A stretch of 64,000 nt of DNA from Tubiluchus corallicola (lineage: Eukaryota > Priapulida > Priapulimorpha > Priapulimorphida > Tubiluchidae): the NCBI GenBank assembly GCA_030141605.1, contig JAQGDQ010000751.1:1-64000 (forward strand), read 5' to 3'. Position numbers and translations under genes: made by a program. The notes below the pieces were generated by a model that was not told where the DNA came from, made no database searches, and saw only the letters and a program-made list of their open reading frames with translations. Positions within the stretch are counted from its first letter, which is position 1; the number at the start of each line of letters is the position of its first letter. Positions 44,553-56,275 of this stretch are shown here, piece after piece.

Positions 44553-44770
44553 TAGGGGTGAGCATTCTGTACCAGAAAGCGGATTCGAACTGAATCGAAT
44601 TTTCGACTTCTGAATTCGAATCAAACCGAATTTCAGTATTTTGAATCTGTATTGAGTTCGAATTGAGTTTGAAAGATTTTCGAAGCACTAGTAAAGAGTG
44701 GTCTTACAAATATCATGCATATTTCTCGATTTTGTATATGCAGTAAAACCACTGTTAGTTTGTTAAATAT
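44553..44770. mobile_element. hAT-type MITE, copy 3 (3'-truncated)
   Basis: Starts TAGGGGTGAGCATTCTGTAC, with the same GAATTCGAATCAAACCGAAT interior as the other copies, and loses similarity near 44770. It is sandwiched between two related copies of a LINE tail (44430-44552 and about 44805-44952). Confidence 0.75.
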
Positions 44771-44952
44771 GGACATTGCTCAATAAAAGATGTTGTTGGA
44801 CATAACGACAGACTTGGTTAGCTAAAACAAATAAAGATTATTCACCAACTTCAATCAAATCTGTCTTTAGGAGTAGAAGAACTTACGCTGTTAGCTGCAA
44901 ATAGAAGTGGGTAGAATGCTCTGATAAATGTTGATACCTCAATGCCTACAAT

Positions 44953-47311
44953 AGTGGAATGAGATTTTGAAGGAGAATATTAATATTTTTCTGTATTTCG
45001 GACGTCTATGTCATAGATATTTATTATGTATGGTAAATGTCTTTCACCCGATTAGCGGACTGTGAATTGCGAAAGTGCGCACATATGGCGGCTGTTAATG
45101 TGAAATGCGACTCTAAATTTGTATTTCTCTTCAAAAACGTTCATACAAATCGTTATTAAAAATAAAACGAAAACTGAGGTTTTCTTGAGAATAGACCACT
45201 TAGTGACTTATTAAAGAAAAGCCGGACCCCTTCATAAACAATAGGTCAAAACAATCTTACCCTACAAAATATTTACAAGGAAGATTTTATTTTTTTCAGG
45301 AATGATTTACATGAAAGAACCATTACCGCAGAATGGTAATTTTGAGGTATTGTGTTCACGCTGCTACTAGGATTTTGCCATTCGCTAGTTAGATGGGCAC
45401 TAACGCCTGCATCTTGGAAAACCATAACACAAAAAAGCAGGTGCCAGGTGGTTTAACTTTAACTCTGAGTCTCAATTCAGAGGTGTTCAGTTGTGATGTG
45501 TTGCACAAGTTTGAGAGTTCATATGTGAGTACATTGGTAAACATGAAATTTGAATTTTAGAATTATAATTTGTTAAGTTTTATTGCTTTTATTTTTTTCT
45601 ATCGGGTTTTGCATCAGATTTTCCATCATTTTTAGGTTAGGGCTTCAATCATAAACTAGGAGGGACATTAGTCTGACAATGTCCATTTCCACATGTGTTG
45701 GACTAGCATTTGATGATACAATCCATAGTTATCAACGCTTCTATATATTTTACATATAAAAGTGTAACATCAATAAAGAAGTCACAGAAAATGTTTATGG
45801 TGAATCTGAATAGGATCTTTTATATGTAAAACATAACGTCTATTCAGTTTAGTTGATTCTGATCTTTAAAGGGGCAATACAACACTGCAACGTTGTATTA
45901 TATGTGCATAATATTGCTACTGCATGATATTGGAGTGAAAACTAGTGTAGCTATTAAGTTTCACATCACTATGGAGATAAATTTAGCCTGGCACTTCAGG
46001 GCAACGTATTCTGCATTAAAGGATAATCCAAGGCTGTCGGCTTTTCCTATCTGTTAGTATATATTAAAAATACCTATCCTGTCACGTGCTTGAGCAAACT
46101 TTTTTTGCAGCTGCAGTTACTCTCATCAACTGTAAACAATCCAAAACAAGAGATTATTAATATAATCAAACTTCTTTATACTACCTACTTTGGGACTGCA
46201 AAAAAAATTGGCATTATAGCAAAGCGCATGTAAATATAGACATTTTGTTTTGTCAGAAATATGGGCATCAAGCGAGACTGGCACTATAAAGGGGTATTAT
46301 AAAGAGGATTGACTTCTATTTTTTGCTTTTTGATGAATGTTGCTGCCCATTCTGTAATGAAAAACAGTTGTTACCAATAATAGTACAATAATTCTGAAAC
46401 CCGGGTAGTTCAATCCAACAAAACAACAGAATTATTATCTTAGCTAGCAAACCAACTGTGTAAGCTATGTAACCCACCCAGCACCTAGTGTGCTCTCAAA
46501 ATTGCATGCCTATCTGAAAATCTGTAACAAGTTTAAACACTGTCTGTAATTTGATTATGCACAGCACTTACATGTTTTAAGGTGTAAAAATGAATTGAAG
46601 CTATGTAATAAGTTTGGAGTTGTTTCTAGAAGATCCGATGTACACAGCTGCTTAGGCACACGCATTTAAGCAGCTTGGTTTGCATAACTTTTAGGTGAAT
46701 TGCACAAGTTGCTTTTATATGTGCACCTTCATGCTGTCCGCCAGCTCGCATCATTTTTTAACATGTTCCCGCAATAAAATCCATTTTATGGAGATAAGAA
46801 TGATTTAAATTTTTGCATTTGTAAGAATGCGTTTTATGCGCAATTATTCCACATATATTATGTGGCAATTTCAATATTTTTAATTTTATATTGAAATCCA
46901 ATGAACATTGTTTGAGGGTTGAATTTTCCTTTAATGAGAAAAGCCTGTGTATTCTAGTTGGTTAGCTGGTTAATTACTTTGTACTGGTTATACAGGTAAT
47001 ATTTCAGTAGTATTACGAAAAGGGAATTATCCAAGCCGATTATACAAGCCTAGTAGTAAAAAAGCTAGTGATCGTCAACCGCACTTTTTGCCGCATTAGC
47101 ATGGAATGGTGATATAAATTGCAGCAGCAGGAAAATTGTTCCTGACGCGCTATAATGATGTCGATTTTGGAACAAACTTTGAATTGCTCTAGAATGGGTT
47201 ATGTGGTTAAATTATTAAGTTCTATTTCTCTTTATTTAGAAATGGCTAACTGTATATTGTAAAACTTTTTCAACTCGTGATACACCAGGCACTGCTATTG
47301 TGTGACTCACC
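44953..47311. other. Intergenic stretch upstream of PYM
   Basis: No gene recognised. One isolated exon-like block (45301-45348, after a strong TTTTTTTCAG acceptor and before GTATTG) has no partner. The sequence immediately upstream of the PYM start (47.05-47.3 kb) presumably includes its promoter, but no core element is obvious. Confidence 0.5.
46162..46315. mobile_element. Short Tigger-like MITE (about 155 bp), degraded
   Basis: Ends AATCAAACTTCTTTATACTA and the complement of AGTCAATCCTCTTTATAATA are inverted. The interior (GGGACTGCAAAAA, GACATTTTGTTTTG, GGGCATCAAGCGAG) matches 58800-58936. Confidence 0.75.
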
Positions 47312-50300
47312 ATGGAGAACTATCAAACTGATGAGTCAGGTAAAAAAACTTCAATAAAGTTCTCTCATTTTTCTTATTTGTTAATTATGAAGAATGGATG
47401 TTTGCAAGTGATAATATCAGAATTATTATTATAGTACATAATAACTGCTTGATAAATTTCAGCTCAAAAATGCTAATGCATTCTGGATAGAATTCTGAAA
47501 TATTGTTAAATAAAATCAAGCCATTCCAGTTGCAATAATATTCACAAATGACTATCTTTTTGACAGAGGTTTCTAACAGTGAATGTTTTTGCCATTAGAG
47601 CCTTAAGGCAATTTGATGAATTTCTAATCAGGCACCCTACCTCAGGTGGCCCCAAAAGAGATGAGTAATCTATTTTCAGCTTTTCGTGTATTCACAACTG
47701 GGGGTGAGCGTTCTCTACCAGAAATCGAATTCGAATCAAACCGAATTTCAGTATTTCGAATTCGAATTGAGTTTAAATGTTTTCGAACAAGTTTTCTAAC
47801 CCTCAGTAAAAAGCGGTTTTACAAAGGTGATGCAAAGGTCCTATAACTCAATTTTGTTCTGCAATAAAACCACTAATAATTAGTTTGAAAATTGTGCACA
47901 GAAATCACTACTAAACTGTGGTAATTGTATGATGTTTAAAACGTTTTAATGACAAAAGGACGTATGTGGTTGAAGTGCTGAATTATTCGAATCTATAATT
48001 TTACGTTCGAATTGAAGTCGAACGTTCGATGCTCATCCTACTCACAACAATGCATTACAATGAGTGATCACTGCCAATTTTGCTACTGCTGACAATCAGT
48101 TAATGCAGCCATCACTGCTACCAACTTTATGCTTATGCAGCTATTACAGAAGTCTAAAAAATAATTTCTGAAAAACGTTCAATATGGATGACCTGTGCTG
48201 TGAAAAGAGCAAAAATTATAAAACGGACAAATTGTAAGACGTTTTGCAACACAATTAGACACAGAATTCAGTGTAGTTTTGCTTCACCTATAAAGTGCAG
48301 ACCTGTCTATAACGTTTGTTTATGGATCCTTATTTGAATAAGCCTATTAAGAGCATGTATACTCGACCTTGCATTATTTTCACTAATTTACGAAAATATG
48401 GCTATTTAAACAGTGAATATATGTAAAAAGACACACGTAAACAATTAAAACAAACAAACCTGTAGAATTTCTTAAGTATTATTTGATATAATTACTATAC
48501 TGCATATTTATGCAAACTCATATTTCCGTGACAAAATATAATGTAGGCTGTGTTCAGGCAGAATCATATTACAGCCTCAAACTATACACTTTCCAGAGGT
48601 GATCTACACATACTTGTTGAACTTACACGTGTAATTTTACTAAAAAAGTAGCTATTTGGTCCATTAAGACATGCACCACACTTTTTAGTTGCACATATTT
48701 TAATCAGTTCCATTTTGGCATAATTTTATATTTTTACGATTCTACAGACTTTAGCTGGGAATGTGGGACCTAACGAAACTGTCTCCAATAAGGCACTGCA
48801 CCTACTAAGGCCAGCCCTATTTGTCTTGATAGGCATCTTTGTCTACCTCCAGATTTTGTTAGTAATTAGATGTTCAAACTTTTTTTGTAAAATGTTGAAT
48901 TTGTTACTTTCTAAAGCTGTTTTCCTTTCTTCAAATTAATATAAGGAAATGCATTCGTAAATGTTATTGTTATGCCATTGTGTAAAAAAGGACAAATGTT
49001 ATCTTGTTTCTAATTATCGCCAAGTATCTGTACTCTCATGTACATCAAAAGCATTTGAAAAAATTATATTTAGACTGTATTATAATTATTATGTATAACC
49101 TTATAACTTGTAGTAGCTATTATCTGCTAAACAGTCTATTTTTGTACCTAGTGATTCTCTTATTAACCAGTTACTTCATTTAGTTCGTTCTGGTTATCAA
49201 GGCTGTTCTAAGGCCTTTGATTGTGTTTGGCATAGTGGTCTTTTAGTTAAACTATGGGTAAAAAACATTTAAGGAAACATTCTAAAACTGTTTATTATTT
49301 TATTCAAGTGAAATAAAGCAAACTGTTACAATTGATGCAGTATGTTCTGAATCAAAGCAATTGTGTGCAGGTGTTCCACAAGGTTTCTTGTTCAACCTCT
49401 GCTTTTTCTAATTTTCAGTAATGATATAACATCTAATGTATAACATCTGTTACGTTCCTTTTTTACAAATGACACTTGCATTAAAGCTAGCAGTCAAGAT
49501 TCTATTGTGACTGCTGCCATTTTACAACAACATCTGAAAAGCATTGAAATTTGAATGTAGTTGGTTTCTTTTAATCCACAGAAATCAGAATCAGTCACTT
49601 TTTTATATAAACTAAATCTTCAAAGACCCAGATCTGTTTTTCGTAGGAACTAGAGTCGAAACTTAACTCAGCATAAAGATTTAGTACATAGTTAGTGCTA
49701 ATTAGTGGTTTAAAAGTTTAATAGCTATTGAGCGAGTGCAATACGAAGCTGCTTTAATTGTGTCAGGTGCTGTTCTTGGCACAAATCATGACAAAGTACT
49801 ATTGGTACTTGATTTGTCATGGGAAAATATCACAGATAGATATCTACATAAGTTATCATTATTTTACAAAATATAAACAATGACACCCATTCTTATCTTA
49901 AGGAATTACTATTACTTATTCCTAGAGTCTGTGAATGAATAGATTATAGTTTACAAAGTTCAGCGTCATTGTGTCTCTGTTGAGATATAATTTTAAGTTG
50001 AGTTTTTTCCTTGTTGCATAAATGAATCTTGTTATCTTGCTGTATTAATATGTAATATGTAATACAAAGGGTTCGGTACATATGCCTTATCTTTATATTA
50101 CCGATATTTATTTGCTTCCTCTCTTTGTCCAGATAGTGATCTAGCAGTTGATACAAATGCTAATTATTTATTGCAGTGTTACCATGATTTCAGACAAATT
50201 TTGTTCACTAACATTCATTTATTATTATAGCCATATGTTAACTTTTTGTAAGTACATATGACCAATTACATATTAGTTTGTGGATCTGACGCACTTCCTG

Positions 50301-52107
50301 AAAATGTTAAAAAACTGTCTCAGATGTTTATATCATAATCTAAGACATGTTTAACTAACTGACTAGTTTAAATGACTATAATTATTTCTTGTTCATTTAA
50401 TTGCAGTTAAACGTGTACCGTATACGAACATATTTACATGTGTACATGTATGTATAATGAATGCATGTGATATTATACAAAATTTGAATATTTATTACTT
50501 TTAACATCTGTTTAAAGTAAAAAAGTTGAAATTGTTAACAGTCATGTCATTCCTATACAAATTCACGATGTAGTTAAAATGTATGCTAAAGTATGAAAAT
50601 TATGGGCAAAATATCATTGATGTTAAATAGGATATTATTAAATGATGAAAGAAAAGAGAATAGTACTTTAAATCTAAAATACTCTTCAGTCTGTAATTTA
50701 GTAATTACTGATTTTCACTTTTATTTATAATTTTTTTTGGATTGCACATTTCAGGTGCAAGGTTTATTGCAGCTTCTCAACGACCAGATGGAACTTGGAG
50801 AAAAGTTCGCAGAGTAAAGGATGGTTATGTACCCCAGGAGGAAGTACCAGTGTAAGTTATTTTGGTGATTTGATTACTATAAGTTTTATGAAAAAAACAG
50901 TAGATGGATAATAAACAGATTGTAAAGATGTTCAGTTTTTATCAGTTTTGCAGAATATTCTTGCATTTCCTTTTATTCAGTTATTATTCATAAGAACATA
51001 GTAAATAACTGAAATATGATGACTGTTTGGGAACGGAGTACAAAATATCTGGATTTGCAATATAGAAAGCTAGGCAACTTTTGCAATGATTAGCAATTAG
51101 CACTATACATACCTTCATTTAATGTATCCTATGCCTACTGCTATGCCTATGTGACATTTTTGTCCGGCCAAAGCCGGATTATCATACAGGTTAGTATAGG
51201 CTGCAGCCTAGTGCCCTCTGCTAAAAGATTTTCAGAAAATCTGTTTTTAACTACTATTGTGTTGTGTTGAAATGTGTGCTGAGTTGGTTTGCAGTAAATA
51301 GTAAGAATTAATAGTGATGTTTCTTAAAGAATATTTTTATTGTCAAACAAAAGATAGTTATTCTAGTTTATTTAAAGAATTTTCAATAAGTTTACTTCAA
51401 GCTTACTCTAAAATATGTCACGAGTAAAAAATATTCAAGATCGGTGTGGACAAGTTAGAGAGTGGCTCTGACAGAGGGGTCCAATAATTTTATTATCCTG
51501 GAGGCCCCAAAAGGTTATAGTCCAACCCTGGTTATATCTCATTTCTAATTAAGCCTGATTTTATTAGAGAGCTTGAGTCTTATGATAATTCACTAAAATG
51601 TTAATTTTAAGTACAAATTAATATTGCAGTTATGAGTCAAAGGGAAAGCAATGGGTGCAAAGTCAACCCTTGGGACCCATCGGACTACCAGAGGAGGACT
51701 TAAATCTACATAAATCTGATGTGCCAGTAACTAAAACTGCCAAAAAGAATGCTCGAAAAAAAGAAAAACGAAAAGAGAAACATGCTGAAGAACTAAAGGA
51801 ATCATTGCAAGTGCTAACAATAGAAGAACCTACTTTTGATGAAAGTGCATTACCTGAAGAAAATCTTGCAAAAACATCGAGTTCTGTCTCTAAAACAAAG
51901 ATTAGTGAGAGTGTTTTGACTGAAAATAAGCCTAATGTAGAAAAGAAGTTAAAGAATCTTAAAAAGAAACTGAGACAAATCGAGGACCTCGAATTTAAAA
52001 TAACTTCAGGAGCACTAGCAAAGCCGGATCCTGATCAAATAAAAAAGGTTCAACAGAAAGAAGTAATAATGGATGAAATTGAAAGTTTGGAGATGCTGCT
52101 AAGCTAA
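47312..52107 (+). CDS. PYM1: Partner of Y14 and Mago (PYM), exon-junction recycling factor
   Basis: Cytoplasmic ribosome-associated protein that removes exon-junction complexes by binding the MAGO-Y14 heterodimer. Three exons (47312-47339, 50755-50851, 51630-52107) join in phase to 603 bp, 200 aa (human 204). The N-terminal PYM/WIBG domain spans the exon 1/2 junction and is highly conserved: [20 protein letters not shown], then [17 protein letters not shown] Lys-rich stretch ([19 protein letters not shown]) resembles the ribosome/eIF2A-like segment, and the C-terminus has the coiled-coil [17 protein letters not shown] followed by an acidic end ([15 protein letters not shown]). The start [10 protein letters not shown] corresponds to the short N-tail of animal orthologues. 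Intron 1 (3.4 kb) contains an hAT MITE and a dead LINE. Confidence 0.96.
47699..48040. mobile_element. hAT-type MITE, copy 4
   Basis: 342 bp, starting TGGGGGTGAGCGTTCTC and ending CGATGCTCATCCTA, flanked by 8-bp repeats TTCACAAC (47691-47698) and CTCACAAC (48041-48048), which match at seven of eight positions. In PYM intron 1. Confidence 0.85.
48950..49940 (+). pseudogene. Decayed CR1/Jockey-type LINE in PYM intron 1
   Basis: Blocks in order: [48 protein letters not shown] and, at the C-terminal end, [32 protein letters not shown] and LKELLLLIP. The last three are the connection-domain motif (Q-x-x-AA-x-IVTGA-x-x-GT) of CR1/L2/Jockey-like elements. Many stops and frameshifts; the YADD site is not intact. 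Confidence 0.8.
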
Positions 52108-52196
52108 TGTTCTAGTGAATGCATGAAATACTTATGTTGTGCTTCTTTTTATACAAATCATGCATGTACATGACTGTACATAATTGCATTTATTGG

Positions 52197-53553
52197 CGTA
52201 CGGGGTGGGGGGTGGAGGGGGCAGACTGCCCCCAAATTTTCGGGACGCCCAAAATCGGGCAGAACTGCCCTTTACATTTTCAGAAAATAGTTTTTTCAAC
52301 ATCGAAATTGGTATTTTTTCAGATTTCAATCGTCATCGCCTTATTTTTCCTGGAATTCAAATATGGCCCAAATCGTGAGAGAGTAATATTTATGCCATGC
52401 ACCTGGATGCCCGAATCTTGATCTCACAGGAGGCGTCGTCCGCGCCGACTCCTGGTCCTGGACCGGCAGTGAGAGTGGTCTGGAAACAATTAGCATTCGC
52501 AAAATTGAAGATATACTAGTCGCTGGGTTCTCTGCAGGTCTCCGATGTTTACAAAACTCTTATCGCTTCCTTATCATCTTCGGTGCACGCGCATTGATTG
52601 TTCGCCAGCGATTATCAATTACAAATCCCCCATTATTTCATATTATTGACAAAATCTGGACTTTGTGCTTTCCGATTTCTGGTCCTTTATCTATTTAGGA
52701 TCTGGACTCACTGCCTGTATTTTGTGCGCTCTTTGATTTTCTGGATTTTCCATGGTTTGCTTGGCGCTGAATGAGAGCTGAAACGTTTAAGGAGTCGCAA
52801 TTATTTCAGAAACATCATAGATCTTTGCGGAAAGGGGCACAAAAATCAAAATGTTGCCTTTCTCGATTATCGTTGATGGTGTCAGTTCTCAGTTTTGCTT
52901 CATCTAGTCAGTTTGTCAAATTGCTTCTGTTGTCGACTTTGATGTGTAGATAGGGATCTCTCGTCAGAGGATTGTTTCTTCTGGATTAGTTTTAGATTCG
53001 TTGATTTTTGGTTTTTCGGAAGTGCTGCATTTGTCATGACGCCCGATTCTAAGCATAAAAGATCATATCGCACTCGTGTTACTTGTCAGAAGTGCAAGAA
53101 AGAGATTGATTCTAACTACAAAAACGAACATGTTAAGCGAATGCTCTGTCATCTCAGTCATTCAATGTTCACTGGAAGTAAACTGTTCTGTTCTGGAAGT
53201 TATCACCGCACTTCTGGTTCTTAGGACACTGTTCATACCATAATCAATGACAATCTTTGAAACCTAATGATCCAGGTGCTTGTGCATAATCAAACAAGCA
53301 CAGCTTATCAAGCTATCTGGCCATATAGGTCATATCATGTGTTGTGCATCACATTTCAATATGGCTAATAAATAATATTGATCAGCTTCATGAGTTCAGT
53401 CTTATGTCATCGGAAATGACGCCTTTTTGTATTCGTTATCTGGAATTTAGTAAGGTTGTACTTGTTGAAACGGAGGCCTAAAAATCGGGTGAAATTCTAA
53501 GAATTCGGGCAAAGAATCCTCTGCCCCCCCCCCCCAAATTCAGGGACCCCGTA
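52197..53553. mobile_element. GC-rich element with inverted ends and zinc-finger-like ORF
   Basis: Left end CGTACGGGGTGGGG...GGGGGCAGA and right end TCTGCCCCC...GGGACCCCGTA are inverted. Similar 14-15-bp words flank it (ATTGCATTTATTGG at 52183, ATTGCATTTACTTGG at 53562). Its base composition differs from the surrounding AT-rich DNA (CpG- and GC-richer at 52.43-52.5 kb). A 62-codon frame at 53036-53224 contains VTCQKCKKEIDSNYKNEHVK and a following C-H, like a fragment of a BED/TTF-type zinc finger at the N-terminus of hAT-like transposases. No transposase core was seen. Confidence 0.55.
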
Positions 53554-54310
53554 TACTTATGATTGCATTTACTTGGAGTATTATAGTCATTCACAGTGAG
53601 AAAGAAATTTTAGTTATTACAAAATTTTCTTATTGAAATTAAGCTTTAGAAAATTTGAAAAGTTATATACTACAAGAGTTGCAATCAGCAAAATTTTTAA
53701 AAATGTTTGTAATCTAAACAGTGAAGAATTCAACGTCACACGTCACATAGACATTTAAAATGAAAATATCTATGGCTTCCTATCCCATCTTTGATTTGAT
53801 AATATTTGTGTTGACAAATCTTGTCTTTTTTGAAGCATTTAGATCACTAAATAGAATTTTAAATTTTACCATTTAATAACATTTATGGTCATTTGTAGGT
53901 GAGTGAGCAAAGTACCTTGGTTTGAGAAGTGACATTCCAGCCCAAAAATTTTAGTACATCTTTGTACTTTAAATACATTTATTTTCCTGGAAAAAAAATA
54001 TGACAAAATTCTTTACAAGCAATTTTTTCGAATCCGTTTATTAAAACTGTCATTTCATCATATTACTTTTGCGAAATTAAATTCCGTATAAAAAGTAGTA
54101 TACACGTAGTTTCACATGTATTATTTTGCAATTATAACATAATTATTGGAATTTCAGCAAATTGCTGATCTTATTATAATGAGTATTTAAGTTTCTGCTA
54201 ACTTGCCAATAATAGAGCTGAGTTCCTAAAATTATTATAAGCTGTCAAGACTTCATGAAATGAATCAACAATTATTGTCTTTGTGACAATTTATATTTTA
54301 GTTTTCACAC

Positions 54311-54579
54311 TAAAATTAACAATGAATGTCAGAATGAAACACAGCACAAAAATTTTTTCATGTGAATGTACACGTACAGCCACATGTAGGCTTGCGTCCA
54401 GGCTGGATTTCTGATTAGCTTTTTAATTAAACAAGTACGTAATGTATAACCGTAAGCAATAAACCTTGTTTAATTTATAGTTGTAGACAATAATGCAAGC
54501 CTACACGTGGCTGTACGTGTACATTCACATGAAAAAATATTTGTGCTGTGTCTCATTCTGACATTCATTGTTAATTTTA
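54311..54579. repeat. Foldback: 85-bp inverted arms around a 99-bp spacer
   Basis: Arms 54311-54395 and 54495-54579 are complementary with about three mismatches (for example GAATGTACACGTACAGCCAC and its complement). No gene overlaps. It is either a foldback MITE or a recently formed palindrome. Confidence 0.95.
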
Positions 54580-56275
54580 TTTCTATTCAAAATAATGTGG
54601 ACTAAAAGTGAACAACAACTTTTTTCATTATCCTGCCATAGTACATTTATGGCAAAAACCTTTAATTCCACCCCCTCTAGAATTTAGCTATTACATTATT
54701 TTCGTAAGATGGACAAGAGGTTTTATATAAGTATAGATAAGTAATGCTGTGTACTCTCTTCATCATTAGTGAAATACAACCACTAATGAGACTAGCTTCT
54801 ATATTTAAATACTGACTTTTTACAAACGAAATAAAAATAAGCATACATTAACTTTTTCATGTTTGCATTTTAGCTAATCACACTTGGTATTCGGCTGCTT
54901 AAATAACAACATAGCATACTTAGGATTTTACGCAACAAAATGTTGGTCATGTGATGCATTTTCTGTTGCTTGGATTCATTGTATGCCGAGCCTAACGAAA
55001 GAATTGGAATATCCGAAATACATACATAATGATTATCTCATGAAACCAAAAAATGTAGGCAGGTGGATTGTTAGCAATGCAGCAGTTATATAATGTCAAT
55101 CACTTTCAATTACTACATTACTATAAAGCTGCCCTGTAAGAGAAAATGTTTTAACAATTTTTTGAATATCCCAATTCTGTTACCACAAAGTTGTTACAGC
55201 TTTTAATCAGAACTTGTAGTAGGTCCTAGATTCACCCTCTATATACATTTCATGGTAGGTCTATTATACTGTTGTTCATGTTAATGCAAGGCTTATCAAA
55301 GACTGTTTTCCCACATATATATTTATGCCCCATACATGTCACGTACATACCCCAGTGAATCTCAACTCTTATGTTACCTCTTGTTGCTTCTGCAGCAACA
55401 CTTTATTAATGTACAATTAATGTACCTGTATCATGAATTTGCTTAGCAATTAAAATTGAAAAATTAACCATACATATAACTATGTACATACAACAAGTCA
55501 TCAACGATCATTTCTTAGCTTATATATTTTTAATGCTATGTTTTTCGCAGTTTTTACACACATTTATACAGAATAAGCTATATAACTGTACAGTCAGTCC
55601 TCACTCGCTCAACTTCCATTTGGCGATGATTAGTTATAACATCAAGGAAATGTTGCTACCGGTTGTCTCACTTAGCAAGTCATAATACATATTAACAAAA
55701 TTGTTCAGCAATCATTAAACCTACTTTTAAAAACACTTAATGTGAGAATATGTATTAATGCTGTTTGTTAAATGCAATGAAACTATCACACAGGAAATCA
55801 TAAGTCCAAAATATTAATAATAAACAAGTCGAGAATAAATCATAAGTAGCAGTGAAAATTGCCTGTAAAAGATGAGTCAAAAAGATAATGATAAAATCAT
55901 GGCCCTGTTGTGAAGCTGTTTACGCAATACAGGTTAAGCACATGACAAAAAAGAATAAAGAAAATACCCATTGATTCAATAGAGCTAAAACTTTTTGGGA
56001 ATGATGTAACTTTTGCAAGTATGTTTCAGTAGTAATTACAGTTTGTGAAATGCTTTAGCAGTAATAGTTACTAATTCTACTGTTGTGATGACAATCTTCC
56101 TCCTTGCTGCTCAGATTCTTCTAAAAATGAATAAAATGCCATGAATATAAATTAGTAAAGCTATATGAGTAATAACAATTTCATTGCAGCAAACGCCTTA
56201 TCATACGATAAAATGCCTGCTAATTGATAAGTTGTTGCATTTTTAGCTCTATTTTCAATAATAAAGTCCAACATA
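54580..56275. other. Intergenic stretch, no gene recognised
   Basis: AT-rich. An open stretch at about 54884-55093 reads protein-like (CWSCDAFSVAWIHCMPSL) but has no known domain. A lone Tigger-like end (TACAGTCAGTCCTCACTCGC) occurs near 55590. Confidence 0.45.

Noticed and set aside
45301-45348. Exon-like block (strong acceptor, MIYMKEPLPQNGNFE, GTATTG donor)
   Set aside because: Isolated; no partner exon or family found.
54884-55093. Protein-like frame with many Cys and Trp
   Set aside because: No start, domain or partner exon that I can support.
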